The translations under genes and the position numbers were made by a program. Positions 16,513 through 25,699 of a DNA stretch of 64,000 bases are shown piece by piece. The DNA comes from CAZGUH01 sp964529005 (GTDB taxonomy: Bacteria > Actinomycetota > Acidimicrobiia > Acidimicrobiales > Ilumatobacteraceae). Below the pieces are notes generated by a model. That model was given only the letters and a program-made list of their open reading frames with translations, had not been told where the DNA came from and searched no databases. Location: positions 13,749 through 77,748 of the forward strand of contig CAZGUH010000013.1 in the NCBI GenBank assembly GCA_964529005.1, read 5' to 3'. Numbering within the stretch: position 1 is the first letter of the stretch; each line of letters starts with the position of its first letter.

Positions 16513-17793
16513 ATGGTTGCACGGGGAATCGCGCCGCGAGCTGTGGATCGACGCGCCTCGACCGACGGCGCCGGGGTGGACGACATCGACACCTTCGTTC
16601 GGCGAGCGCAGGCGTTCCTGGATGCGCACGCTCGACCGCTGCCCGGTGACGCTCCCTCCGAGGACCACTCGGCCGATGGCTTTTCCCCCCTGCCGACGCT
16701 GGACCGCGACGCCGAGATCGCCGCGCTCACCGCAGCACGAGCGTGGCAGGCGACGAAGTTCGACCACGGATTCGGATGGATCGACGGAGACCCCCGATAC
16801 GGCGGGAGCGGCCTGTCCCGCGAGCACGTCATCACGTTCCGCCGCCTGGAGCGCCGCTTCGACGTCCCGTCGGACCGCTTCTTCGGCGTCGGGCGCGGAT
16901 TGGTGACCGACATCCTGTGCCAGCACGCCACGGGGCGCATGGCGGCGGCGCTGCTGCGCGCTCTCCACCGCGGCGACCTGATCTGCTGCCAACTCTTCAG
17001 CGAGCCCGGAGCTGGATCGGACCTGGCATCGCTGGTCACCAAGGCGACACCGACTACGGGCGGCTGGAGGATCAACGGGCAGAAGGTGTGGACCTCCGGC
17101 GCCCATCTCAGCGATCTCGGCTTGTTGTTGGCCCGCACGAGCGACCGCGGCGCCCGCGGCATCACCATGTTCTTGATCGACATGTCGGCGCCCGGGATCG
17201 AGATCAGACCGCTGCGGCAGATGACGGGCACGGCACACTTCAACGAAGTGTTCCTCGACGACGTCTTCGTCCCCGACGAGCGCCGGATCGGGCCGGTGGG
17301 CGGCGGTTGGAGAATCGCCCTCGATGGTCTCGCAAAGGAGCGGGCCTCGCTCGGGCCCGGCGGCTCGAACGACTCGTACACGTCGATCCCGTTCGAGCGC
17401 ATCGCCGGACTGGCGCAGCGCCTCGGGCGGAGCGGGGAACCGTGCCTGCGTGACCGGCTCGCCGATCTGTTCATCCGCAACACGATCGCCACGCTCACCG
17501 CCCAACGCATCGTCGACACGGCCCCCGACCCGCATTCCCTCGGACCGGAGATGGCGATGGTCAAGCTCGCGTCGTCGCAGTTGCTGACGGCCGCCTCCGA
17601 CGTGTTGTCGATGACGGCTCGGCACGAGGTCGTCGTCGACGGATGCGAATCCGGCGCCTACGCGTGGAGCCAGATGCTGCTCGGTGTCCCGGGTGTGATG
17701 ATCGGAGGAGGCACCGACCAGATGCAGCGCAACGCGCTCGCCGAGCGCGTCCTCGGGCTGCCGCGTGATCCGACGAACGGGAGACATCAATGA
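16513..17793 (+). CDS. Acyl-CoA dehydrogenase
   Basis: A 426-residue acyl-CoA dehydrogenase. Flavin and substrate segments are CCQLFSEPGAGSDLASLVTKA, GQKVWTSGAHLSD and FNEVFLDDVFVPDERRIGP. The C-terminus GGGTDQMQRNALAERVLGLPRD is typical except that Asp replaces the common Glu. I start at ATG 16513 rather than 16501 because the -10 TAATGT overlaps 16501, which cannot then be the first codon. The stop overlaps the ligase start by ATGA (17790-17793). It is first in a dehydrogenase / ligase / lactonase operon. Confidence 0.93.
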   Translation: MVARGIAPRAVDRRASTDGAGVDDIDTFVRRAQAFLDAHARPLPGDAPSEDHSADGFSPLPTLDRDAEIAALTAARAWQATKFDHGFGWIDGDPRYGGSGLSREHVITFRRLERRFDVPSDRFFGVGRGLVTDILCQHATGRMAAALLRALHRGDLICCQLFSEPGAGSDLASLVTKATPTTGGWRINGQKVWTSGAHLSDLGLLLARTSDRGARGITMFLIDMSAPGIEIRPLRQMTGTAHFNEVFLDDVFVPDERRIGPVGGGWRIALDGLAKERASLGPGGSNDSYTSIPFERIAGLAQRLGRSGEPCLRDRLADLFIRNTIATLTAQRIVDTAPDPHSLGPEMAMVKLASSQLLTAASDVLSMTARHEVVVDGCESGAYAWSQMLLGVPGVMIGGGTDQMQRNALAERVLGLPRDPTNGRHQ

Positions 17794-19346
17794 GCCGTGA
17801 GAACCTCGCGAACTTCGTGCGCTTCTGGGGCCGGGCGAAGCCCGAGGGCGAAGCGGTGATCGATGGCGACGTGACGATCACCTGGTCGGAGCTGGACGAA
17901 CGGACCAGCCGGCTGGCGAACGGTTTGCGCAGCCTCGGCATCTCGAAGGGAGACCGTGTCGGTCTCCTCGCGCCGAACAGCTCGGCATATCTCGAAGTCG
18001 TGATCGCGGGCTACAAGCTGGGAGCGATCACCGTACCGCTCAACCACCGGTTGACGGCGACGGAGCTCCGCTACCTCGTCCAGCACTCCGGTTGCAGCGC
18101 GGTCGTCGCCGACTCGTCGTTCTCTGCCGTGGCGGCGAAGGCTCTCGACGACATCGATGACGGCTCGACGGTCATGCGCATCGGCCTCGGGCCGGGGTTC
18201 GGAACTGCGCTCGACGAGTTCTACTCCGACGACACGGCCGATCCCGATGTGGCCGTCACGTCCGACGACGTGGCGTACATCTGTTACACCAGCGGCACGA
18301 CCGGTCTGCCCAAGGGAGCGATGCTCACGCACGGCAACGTGCTGGCGGTGGCCTACTTCCGGAACCTCGCCGACGATCTGGGCCAGAAGGCACGCCTCTA
18401 CCTGCCCGCGCCGCTCGCCTTCACCGGCACGCTCGTGTACCTGTGGGCCGTCACCTACGTCGGGGGCGGGTTGACCGTCCTCGACACCGTCGTCGATGCC
18501 CGGCGGTGCCTCGAGGCGATCGAACGGCACAAGATCTCGCACTTCGTCGCCGTGCCCGTCATCTGGGAGATGATGCTGCGCGATCCCGATTTCGCCACGT
18601 TCGACCTCTCGTCCCTGCGCACGTGCGTGACCGGAGGCGCAACCGTGACCGAGGCGTTCCTCAAGTCGGTGTGGGACGCCGGGCTCCCCGTGCGCAATGC
18701 CTTCGGGCTGACGGAGGGCTCCAGCTCGACCACGTGGCAGAGCCTCGCCGACTGCCAGCGCGAGCCGGCGTCGGTCGGACGGGGGGCGATCCACAACCGG
18801 ATCCGGATCATCGACCACACCACCGACGACGTGGTCGACGTCGCGGTCGGCGAGGTCGGCGAGATCGCCGTGCAAGGTCCGGAGGTGATGCCCGGCTACT
18901 GGAACGATCCCGCGGCCACGGCAGCCACGCTCGTCGACGGATGGCTGCGCACTGGAGATCTCGGGCTCCTGACCCCCGAGGGACACCTCCACGTCGTCGG
19001 ACGCATCAAGGACATGTTCATCTCCGGCGGGATCAACGTCTACCCAGCCGAGATCGAAGGGGTCCTCGAGAAGATCGACGGTGTCGCGGAGTGCGCCGTC
19101 ATCGGCGTGCCTGACGATCGGTGGGGCGAGACCGCCGCGGCGATCGTCTGCCCCCTGCCCGGCACGCAGCTCGACCCGGCCGCGATCAGGGAGCATTGCG
19201 CCTCCAACCTGGCGGACTACAAGCTGCCCCGATACGTGGTGCTGCGCGAGGCGTCGCTGCCGCGCAACATGTCGGGAAAGGTGCTCAAGCGCCAACTCCT
19301 CGAGGAGTACGCGGACCCGGCGACGCTGGGGCCGCGCCTGCGCTGA
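17790..19346 (+). CDS. Acyl-CoA synthetase (AMP-dependent ligase)
   Basis: A 518-residue adenylate-forming ligase that activates a carboxylic acid as AMP ester and then CoA thioester. The P-loop YTSGTTGLPKGAMLTHGN is at about 166-183, the adenine motif near NAFGLTEGSS, and the hinge GWLRTGDLG precedes GRIKDMFISGG. The C-terminal catalytic Lys lies in NMSGKVLKRQL. It is very similar to the ligase at 39387-40949 along its whole length. The product would feed the dehydrogenase encoded immediately upstream. Confidence 0.95.
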   Translation: MSRENLANFVRFWGRAKPEGEAVIDGDVTITWSELDERTSRLANGLRSLGISKGDRVGLLAPNSSAYLEVVIAGYKLGAITVPLNHRLTATELRYLVQHSGCSAVVADSSFSAVAAKALDDIDDGSTVMRIGLGPGFGTALDEFYSDDTADPDVAVTSDDVAYICYTSGTTGLPKGAMLTHGNVLAVAYFRNLADDLGQKARLYLPAPLAFTGTLVYLWAVTYVGGGLTVLDTVVDARRCLEAIERHKISHFVAVPVIWEMMLRDPDFATFDLSSLRTCVTGGATVTEAFLKSVWDAGLPVRNAFGLTEGSSSTTWQSLADCQREPASVGRGAIHNRIRIIDHTTDDVVDVAVGEVGEIAVQGPEVMPGYWNDPAATAATLVDGWLRTGDLGLLTPEGHLHVVGRIKDMFISGGINVYPAEIEGVLEKIDGVAECAVIGVPDDRWGETAAAIVCPLPGTQLDPAAIREHCASNLADYKLPRYVVLREASLPRNMSGKVLKRQLLEEYADPATLGPRLR

Positions 19347-19386
19347 GCGGCCACCGCCGGGCCGGCTCGACGAACAAGGAGATCGC

Positions 19387-20460
19387 ATGCCGCGCTGGAA
19401 CGTCTACGTCGGCGGTGTCACACACGAGGTGTGGAACCACTTCCCCGCTCCGGAACCCAACACGATCATCCCCTCCAAAGGGATCGAGCGGTTCGTGTTC
19501 GACGACGCGACAGGCTCGCTCATCCCAGTGGACTCCGCGGGAGACGACCTGTCCAGCCCGCAGTACGTCGAGCTGCACCCCACCCTTCCGGTGCTCTACG
19601 CGGCCGAGTTCGCATCGCCCAGCCGGGTGGTCTCCTTCGACATCGGACGCGACGGCCAGCTGGCGCGACGCTCGATCGTCGACTCGCGCGGGACGATGGC
19701 GATCGCGGTCGGCGTTCACCCAACGGGAACGCACGCCTACGTCGCTCACTTCGGCGACGGCGTGCTCACGGCCTGCCGATTGGACGACGACGGTGGACTG
19801 ACGGCCGCAGAGCCGGTCGTGTCGCCGTCGGCCGTGGAAAGCCACTCCAAGCTGCACCATGTCCGTGTCACACACAACGGCGACAAGGCCGTGGTGGCCG
19901 ACTTCGGATCCGACGAGGTCGTCACCTACGCGATCGACGACAGCGGCATGCTGTCGTCCCAGCCGATCGGCCGCGTCCGTTTTCCGACCGGATCACGGCC
20001 GCGCCACATCGAGTTCCACCCGTCCGGACGGATCGTGTACGTGGTCGGTGAAGGCGACGCGCGCCTGCACGTCCTCCAGGCGGACGACTTCGCGCCGCAG
20101 CGCATCCTGCACAGCCAGCCCACGGCGCCCGCGAACGCTCCCGGCGCGTCCCCGTCCGAGATGCGGCTCCATCCCGACGGCAGCACGCTGTTCGTCGGCG
20201 TCCGCCGAGCCGATTGCATCACCGCCTTCGCCGTCGACGAGGCGGGCGTGGCGAGGACGCTGTATCACCAGCCGAGCGGCGGCCAGTCGCCGCGCGCGGT
20301 GAGCCTCGACCCGAGCGGCCGCCATCTTCTCGTGGGCAACTGGCACTCCAATCGCCTCGTCGTGTTCGCCATCGACGGCGAGCGCGGCCTCACCCCGGTC
20401 GACGATCCGATCGAGGCGCACTCCCCGAGCTCGATCGTCTTCGCCCCGGCATCCTCGTGA
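19387..20460 (+). CDS. Beta-propeller lactonase family protein (YbhE/6-phosphogluconolactonase-like)
   Basis: A 357-residue protein with repeated blades, for example LHPTLPVLYAAEF, VHPTGTHAYVAHFGDG, RVTHNGDKAVVADFGSDEV, FHPSGRIVYVVGEGD and LDPSGRHLLVGNWHS. This is the seven-bladed lactonase fold (PF10282 type). It likely hydrolyses a lactone intermediate. The ATG at 19387 has AAGGAG 6 nt upstream. It ends one base before the convergent aldo/keto reductase gene. A paralog at 21565-22695 shares the start pattern (WNVYVG / WNMYVG). Confidence 0.9.
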   Translation: MPRWNVYVGGVTHEVWNHFPAPEPNTIIPSKGIERFVFDDATGSLIPVDSAGDDLSSPQYVELHPTLPVLYAAEFASPSRVVSFDIGRDGQLARRSIVDSRGTMAIAVGVHPTGTHAYVAHFGDGVLTACRLDDDGGLTAAEPVVSPSAVESHSKLHHVRVTHNGDKAVVADFGSDEVVTYAIDDSGMLSSQPIGRVRFPTGSRPRHIEFHPSGRIVYVVGEGDARLHVLQADDFAPQRILHSQPTAPANAPGASPSEMRLHPDGSTLFVGVRRADCITAFAVDEAGVARTLYHQPSGGQSPRAVSLDPSGRHLLVGNWHSNRLVVFAIDGERGLTPVDDPIEAHSPSSIVFAPASS

Positions 20461-21492
20461 TCAGGGTCGCCGGCGCAGCTCGGGTCGAGCGAGCGACGGC
20501 GGCGTGTACCCGAGGTCACCAGGGCTGATCGTCACGCCGGGCGCCACCACGTCGTCGATCGCGTCGAGGACCTCGCGGCCCAGGCGCACGCCGCGCGCCT
20601 CCAGCTGCGGCTCGAGCTGTTCGATCGTTCGAGGCCCAACGATCGCCGTCGTCACTCCGGGATGCTCGAGCACGAACGCGAGCGCCAACTGGATCAGCGT
20701 GAGGCCGGCTTCGGCCGCGATCTTCTCCAGCCGCTGGACGGCGGCGGCCTTCGCCTGGTTGACGTCGAGGCTCATGTCATGCCGCAAGGGGTTCGCCCAC
20801 CGCGTCCACGAAGAGTCCTTCCCCTCCTGGCGATACCGTCCCGACAACCAGCCGCCGGCGAGGGGGCTCCACACCATCGTGCCCATCCCGTACTGCTCGG
20901 TGACAGGAAGCAGATCGCCTTCGACGTGGCGGGCGAGGATGGAATACGGGGGCTGCTCGACCGACGGTCTCACGCCGCGGGCGCGGCCGAGCCACTGCGC
21001 CTCGACGACCTGCGCCGCGGGAAACGTGCTCGTGCCGTAGGCGCGGATCTTCCCGGCGCGCACGAGGTCGACCAGCGCGTCGATCGTCTCTTCCAGCTCG
21101 GTGTTCTCGTCGGGGCGGTGTGCCAAATAGACGTCGATGTGGTCGGTCTGCAAGCGGCGCAGGCTTCCTTCGACAGCGCGGTTGATCCACCGCCGCGAGC
21201 TGCCGCGGTGGTCCGGGTGATCGTCGATCGGATGGTGGAACTTGGTCGCGAGCACGACGTCGTCACGACGTCCCGACGTTGCCAGCGCATCGCCCACGAT
21301 CGACTCCGCCTCGGTCCGCGAGTACACGTCCGCCGTGTCGATGAGGTTGATGCCACCGTCGATGGCGCGGGCGATCAGCTGCGCGCCATCTGCCGCCGAC
21401 ACGCGTCCGTACGACCCGAAGTTCATCGTGCCCAGCGCCAGCGTGCTCACGCGGACACCTGTGCGGCCGAGCACTCGATACTCGTCAACCAT
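20461..21492 (-). CDS. Aldo/keto reductase
   Basis: A 343-residue NADPH-dependent TIM-barrel reductase. Catalytic tetrad residues are visible as DTADVY (Asp, Tyr), ATKFHH (Lys) and YLAHRPD (His). The C-terminal ATTAIVGPRTIEQL is the cofactor-binding segment. It lies 72 bp after the lactonase gene on the same strand and may be the last gene of the operon starting at 25368. It abuts the convergent lactonase gene with no spacer. Confidence 0.94.
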   Translation of the reverse strand: MVDEYRVLGRTGVRVSTLALGTMNFGSYGRVSAADGAQLIARAIDGGINLIDTADVYSRTEAESIVGDALATSGRRDDVVLATKFHHPIDDHPDHRGSSRRWINRAVEGSLRRLQTDHIDVYLAHRPDENTELEETIDALVDLVRAGKIRAYGTSTFPAAQVVEAQWLGRARGVRPSVEQPPYSILARHVEGDLLPVTEQYGMGTMVWSPLAGGWLSGRYRQEGKDSSWTRWANPLRHDMSLDVNQAKAAAVQRLEKIAAEAGLTLIQLALAFVLEHPGVTTAIVGPRTIEQLEPQLEARGVRLGREVLDAIDDVVAPGVTISPGDLGYTPPSLARPELRRRP

Positions 21493-21564
21493 CGCGCTTG
21501 CCTCTTCTCGTTCGTTGTCGGGTTCTCGTTGACATCGCGTGTGGACCTCGGCGCGACGTGACTG

Positions 21565-22695
21565 TCAGGGAGCGAGCTCGCTCGCCGGAGCGAACACCAC
21601 CGAGCTCGGGGAGGGAACGTCGATGGGGTCTCCCACTCGGCGAAGCCGCCGGTCTGCGTCGAGAGCGAACACGACGATGTCGTTGGACTCCCAGTGCGCG
21701 ACCAACAGGTAGCGGCCGGACGGGTCGAGGCGGATGGCCCTCGGTGATCGACCGCCGCTCGGCTCGTGATACAGGGGCGAGGGCTCACCGTTCTCGTCGA
21801 CAGCGAAGGTGGTCACGCAGTCGGACCTGCGCACCCCGACGAAGAGGGTGCGGCCGTCGGGATGCAGATGGAGCTCGGATGGCAGAGGTCTGCCGCTGCC
21901 GCGCGGCCGAGGAGGCGCCACCGGGTGGGTGCTGATGATCCGCTGAGGAACGTGGTCGACGGCCTCGAGGACGTACAGCTTCGCGTCGCCTTCGCCCACG
22001 ACGTAGACGATGCGGCCGGAGGGGTGGAACTCGAGATGGCGAGGCGCGCTCCCCTCCGGGAAGGCGGCACGAGCGACCGGTTCGCTCGACAGCGTTCCGC
22101 TCGACTCGACCGCGTACGCCGTGACCTCATCGCCGCCGACGTCGGCGACCAGCACCCGGTCGCCCCGCGGCGTCACCCGAACCTGATGCTGCTTCGCGCC
22201 CGAACCCTTGTAGGCGAAGATTGCGCTGGGCTCGTCGCCGCCGCAGGACGCGGATCCGGTTCGGACGCTGAGCGCGGCGTCGATGGCTCCGTCGTGGCCG
22301 AGGCGGCACGCCGACAGCGCGCCGTCACCGAGGTGCCCCACGTACGCGAACGTGCCGCTCGGGTGGACATCGACGGCGACCGCCATCGAGCCGAGCGTCG
22401 CAGCGCCCGACTGACGTGTCAGGCGCCCGTCGGGCTGGATTGCGAACGACGTCAGCCTGCCGGGGGACGTGAACTCCGCGGCGTAGAGCACGGCGCGGTG
22501 GGGATGCAGCGCGAGGTACTGCGGGCTGGACAGCCCGCAGCCTGTCGTGTCGACATGGCGCAGCGAACCATCGACGTCGTCGAACGAGAAGCGCTCGATT
22601 CCCTGCGAGGGCAAGCTGGTGTCGGAATCCGGGCGCGCGAAGTGCGTCCACAGATCTTCGGTGAAGCACCCGACGTACATGTTCCACAGCGACAT
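21565..22695 (-). CDS. Beta-propeller lactonase family protein (paralog)
   Basis: A 376-residue seven-bladed lactonase-family protein, clearly paralogous to 19387-20460: shared segments include KGIERF/QGIERF, SSPQYLALHP, HPSGRIVYVVGEGDAKLYVLEA and PSELHLHPDGRTLFVGVRRSDC. The frame is open upstream to 22869, but similarity begins at ATG 22695 (MSLWNMYVG). It starts 14 bp after the luciferase-like gene ends, so it is the third gene of the D-aminoacylase operon. Confidence 0.9.
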   Translation of the reverse strand: MSLWNMYVGCFTEDLWTHFARPDSDTSLPSQGIERFSFDDVDGSLRHVDTTGCGLSSPQYLALHPHRAVLYAAEFTSPGRLTSFAIQPDGRLTRQSGAATLGSMAVAVDVHPSGTFAYVGHLGDGALSACRLGHDGAIDAALSVRTGSASCGGDEPSAIFAYKGSGAKQHQVRVTPRGDRVLVADVGGDEVTAYAVESSGTLSSEPVARAAFPEGSAPRHLEFHPSGRIVYVVGEGDAKLYVLEAVDHVPQRIISTHPVAPPRPRGSGRPLPSELHLHPDGRTLFVGVRRSDCVTTFAVDENGEPSPLYHEPSGGRSPRAIRLDPSGRYLLVAHWESNDIVVFALDADRRLRRVGDPIDVPSPSSVVFAPASELAP

Positions 22696-22709
22696 CGCGG
22701 CCCCGCCCG

Positions 22710-23597
22710 TCAGCTCGGCTCTGCGATCGCGGCGCTCTGGAAGCTCGGCGCCACATGGGTGGCGAAGTGCTCCAGGTGCTCGACCGTGAAGGGGGCCACC
22801 AGTCGGAGCACGATCATGTCGGCGCCGGCGTCGACATATCGCCCGACCTGATCGGTGATCTCGCTCCATGAGCCGGTCAGCATGCCGATGGCCCCGCGGT
22901 CCGCGTCTCCGGGACTGAGACCGACGTTCACCGCGGTGACGATGGCGTCAGGATTCGCCGCCCTCTCCATCACGACCGCGCGCTTGCGGGCGAAGTCCTC
23001 GGGCGCCACCGACGAGCAGTTCCACCCGTCGTTGACGTCCGCGACGACGGACAGCCCCCGTTGTTCGCCGGACGCTCCGACCCAGATGCGGGGACGCTCT
23101 TGAAGGGGGCGAACGCCGCCGCGGGCTCCACGGAGCTGGTAGAACTCGCCGTCGTAGTCGATCGCGTCTTCGGTCCACAGCAGTCGCACGACCTCGACCG
23201 CCTCGCGCAGCCGGCGAAGACGAACCGCAGGCGGCTCGAAGGGGAACCCGAACGCTTCGTACTCTCCCCGATGCCATCCGGCGCCGAGTCCGAGCTCCAT
23301 GCGACCGCCGGAGAGGTGGTCGATCGTCGCCGCCGAGCGAGCGAGCGTGCCGGGGTGGTGAAAGCCCGTGGAGTACACGAGCGACCCGACGCGAACGCGC
23401 GCCGTCGACAGCGCCAGCGCAGCGTGGCACACGACGGAATCCAACGATCCCGAGTCGAGCGGGCGAACGGCGGGATGGAGGTGGTCCCAGATGCTCACCC
23501 AATGGAACCCGAGCTCCTCAGCGGCAAGCCACACGCTGCGGACGTCGGCCGTCGAGCAGTTCTCCAACGCCGTGTGGACACCGAAACGTGTCGTCAT
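22710..23597 (-). CDS. Luciferase-like F420-dependent oxidoreductase
   Basis: A 295-residue TIM-barrel enzyme. Family landmarks are LGFHWVSIWDHLHPA, VRVGSLVYSTGFHHPGTLARSAATIDHLSGGRMELGLGAGWH and RPRIWVGASGEQRGL, typical of F420-dependent luciferase-like oxidoreductases. The ATG at 23597 has GAGGAG just upstream. It lies 50 bp after the D-aminoacylase gene. It probably performs an oxidative step on the amidohydrolase product or a related intermediate (inferred from context). Confidence 0.9.
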   Translation of the reverse strand: MTTRFGVHTALENCSTADVRSVWLAAEELGFHWVSIWDHLHPAVRPLDSGSLDSVVCHAALALSTARVRVGSLVYSTGFHHPGTLARSAATIDHLSGGRMELGLGAGWHRGEYEAFGFPFEPPAVRLRRLREAVEVVRLLWTEDAIDYDGEFYQLRGARGGVRPLQERPRIWVGASGEQRGLSVVADVNDGWNCSSVAPEDFARKRAVVMERAANPDAIVTAVNVGLSPGDADRGAIGMLTGSWSEITDQVGRYVDAGADMIVLRLVAPFTVEHLEHFATHVAPSFQSAAIAEPS

Positions 23598-23646
23598 CGC
23601 GCTCCTCGTCGTACGTGATCCAACATGACCTCCGCCGTCGGCGCCG

Positions 23647-25368
23647 TCAGACCCGGCACGGGGCCTTGCCGGCGAGCCACTCTCCGGGGAGTGCGTCCGT
23701 CAGCTTTCCGTCGACGTGGGTGACCACACCGTTGACCACGGTCGCCCGGTAGCCACCGGCCGGCCTCCGGTACCGTCGTGCGTTTCCGGGGAAGTCGTCG
23801 ACGGCTTCCGGACGGTTCCAGCTGAGCGCATCGAGGTCGAACACAGCGAGGTCTCCGCGCTTTCCGACCTCGACGACCCCGACGTCACCGAACCCGTAGA
23901 CGGCAGCCGGGCGAGAGGTCATCTCGGCGACCGCCTGTTCGAGCGTGAGATCACCGCGGTCACGGACATACCGCGTCAGCAGGAGGGTGGTATCGCCCGA
24001 GTTGCAGTGAGAGATGCAGTGGGCGCCCGCGTCGCTGGCCGAGACGACCGTGGCCGGATCGCGTAGCAACGCCGCCACCCGCTCGTGGTTGCTGTTGCCG
24101 GTCGTGTACGCCAGGGCCGGGTGGAGGTCGTTGATCTGGAGCCAGTCGGCGAGGGCATCGGACGGATGGCCGCCGTGCTGGCGGGCCCATTCGCCGAACG
24201 AGCTGCCGACGAGCTGCTCCAGCTCCGGTCGCGCGACGGCCTCGATCCGCACACGGTCGAGGTCACGGTGAGGGAAGGTCGCCTTGGGGATGCGGTCCCA
24301 GTCCGCAGCGGCGCGCGCCCGCCATTCGCGATCCGACAGCATGGCATGTTGCGCGGCCTCGTTGTCTGCATGGAGGAGATCGTTCCATGCGGGCACCGTG
24401 AGAAAGCCCATGCCGCCTTGGAAGTTGGCCATGAACTCCTGCGGGTGGGGGGACACCATCGGGTAGGCGCGCAAGCCCTCGGCTTGATGGCGGCGGGCGA
24501 GCGCCAGGTAGCCGTCGTTGATCGACGGATCCTTGTCCCAGTCGATGAAGCCGTTCCACGTCATCGTGACATCGGCCGCGCCGCACATGCGCGCGCAGCG
24601 CTCGAGCTGATCCCGCGACGCCGAGTGGTCCAACATCGCCGTCAAGACCTCGAAGTGCCCGCGGTGTGTTCCCGTCACCGCGATGAGCGCAGCGAGCTCG
24701 TCATCGTCGGCCATCGCGCTCGGCACCAGTCGTCCGTCGGCGCCACGGTCGTAGTACGACATGGAGAACCCGGCCGCACCGGCGCGCAACGCCTCGTCGA
24801 GCAGAGCGGCGAGCTGCTGCCGCTCCCGCTCCGTCGATGCCCGCTCCCACGCCTCGTCCCCGACGACGTACAGCCGCAACATCGACAAACCGACGAGACC
24901 GGCGACGTTGACACCGAACCCGCGCGAGCGCATCGACGCGATGTACTCCGGGTACGACTCCCAGTCCCACGGCACGAAGTCGGAGAAGCCGAGCGTGGGG
25001 ATCTCCTCCACGACGGCGAACGTCTCGCTCACCGACGGGATGTCCTTGGCCCGCACCGGCCCCAGAGACAGCGAGCAGTTTCCGAGGAGGACGGTCGTCA
25101 CGCCGTGTTGCGGCATGGGGTCGCACGCGGGGTCCCAGAAGAGAGACGGGTCGAAGTGGGTGTGACCATCGATGAACCCGGGAGTGACGAAGCAGCCGCT
25201 TGCGTCGACCTCCTCCTCACCGTCAGGACGCAGATCGGGCCCGATCTCGCTGATCGATCCGTCGCGGACACGCACGTCTGCCCGGCGCCGCGGGGCGCCG
25301 GTGCCGTCGACCAGCGTTCCGCCACGAACCAACAGGTTTCGCTCGCTCGATGAACTCTGGATCTGCAT
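23647..25368 (-). CDS. N-acyl-D-amino-acid deacylase family amidohydrolase
   Basis: A 573-residue zinc amidohydrolase of the D-aminoacylase group. The metal-binding HTHFDPSLFWDP is near residue 72, with the family motif GNCSLSLGPVR after it and a late SDAGAHCISHCNSGDTT carrying the catalytic Asp. The C-terminal VEVGKRGDLAVFDLDAL closes the beta-sandwich. It would release an acyl group or open a cyclic amide. It is the first gene downstream of the operator at 25410-25431. Two paralogs lie at 29079-30782 and 42190-43917. Confidence 0.93.
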   Translation of the reverse strand: MQIQSSSSERNLLVRGGTLVDGTGAPRRRADVRVRDGSISEIGPDLRPDGEEEVDASGCFVTPGFIDGHTHFDPSLFWDPACDPMPQHGVTTVLLGNCSLSLGPVRAKDIPSVSETFAVVEEIPTLGFSDFVPWDWESYPEYIASMRSRGFGVNVAGLVGLSMLRLYVVGDEAWERASTERERQQLAALLDEALRAGAAGFSMSYYDRGADGRLVPSAMADDDELAALIAVTGTHRGHFEVLTAMLDHSASRDQLERCARMCGAADVTMTWNGFIDWDKDPSINDGYLALARRHQAEGLRAYPMVSPHPQEFMANFQGGMGFLTVPAWNDLLHADNEAAQHAMLSDREWRARAAADWDRIPKATFPHRDLDRVRIEAVARPELEQLVGSSFGEWARQHGGHPSDALADWLQINDLHPALAYTTGNSNHERVAALLRDPATVVSASDAGAHCISHCNSGDTTLLLTRYVRDRGDLTLEQAVAEMTSRPAAVYGFGDVGVVEVGKRGDLAVFDLDALSWNRPEAVDDFPGNARRYRRPAGGYRATVVNGVVTHVDGKLTDALPGEWLAGKAPCRV

Positions 25369-25409
25369 CGTGATTCCCCTCGCGCTGCCGTGCCCGACCG
25401 GTCGGCAGC

Positions 25410-25431
25410 AGCTTAATCCAACACTGATAGA
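25410..25431 (-). promoter_or_regulatory. Island operator and -10 for D-aminoacylase operon
   Basis: Operator TAATCCAACACTGATAGA (25414-25431). The minus-strand -10 TAAGCT is at 25410-25415, giving a start near 25403 and a 35-nt leader. Confidence 0.7.
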
Positions 25432-25699
25432 ATTGCACGGGCGATCTCAGCGCAGCGCTCGATGCCGTCTTCGGCTGGTGAACGACCACCACGAAAGCAC
25501 ACCATGACCACGGTCGATTCCTGTCGAGGCGCGCATCGAGAGCACACCCGGCGACATCTTCGCGACCGAGGCCGCCGGGCATCCGACGCTGATGGCCCAC
25601 GGAAGTGCTCACGACCACCACCCAGAGGGGCGCCGAGGTTCTCCCGGCGACGACCTGGACGCGATCGCCGGCAGTTGATCGTGGTGGGGGAGGACTGAG
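25432..25699. other. Non-coding stretch with a possible gene remnant
   Basis: No complete gene. On the plus strand 25508-25680 is open and, for about 28 codons (PVEARIESTPGDIFATEAAG and on), has the G/C third-position bias of real genes, then loses it. It has no start codon or ribosome site. I read it as a possible relic rather than a gene. Confidence 0.3.
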
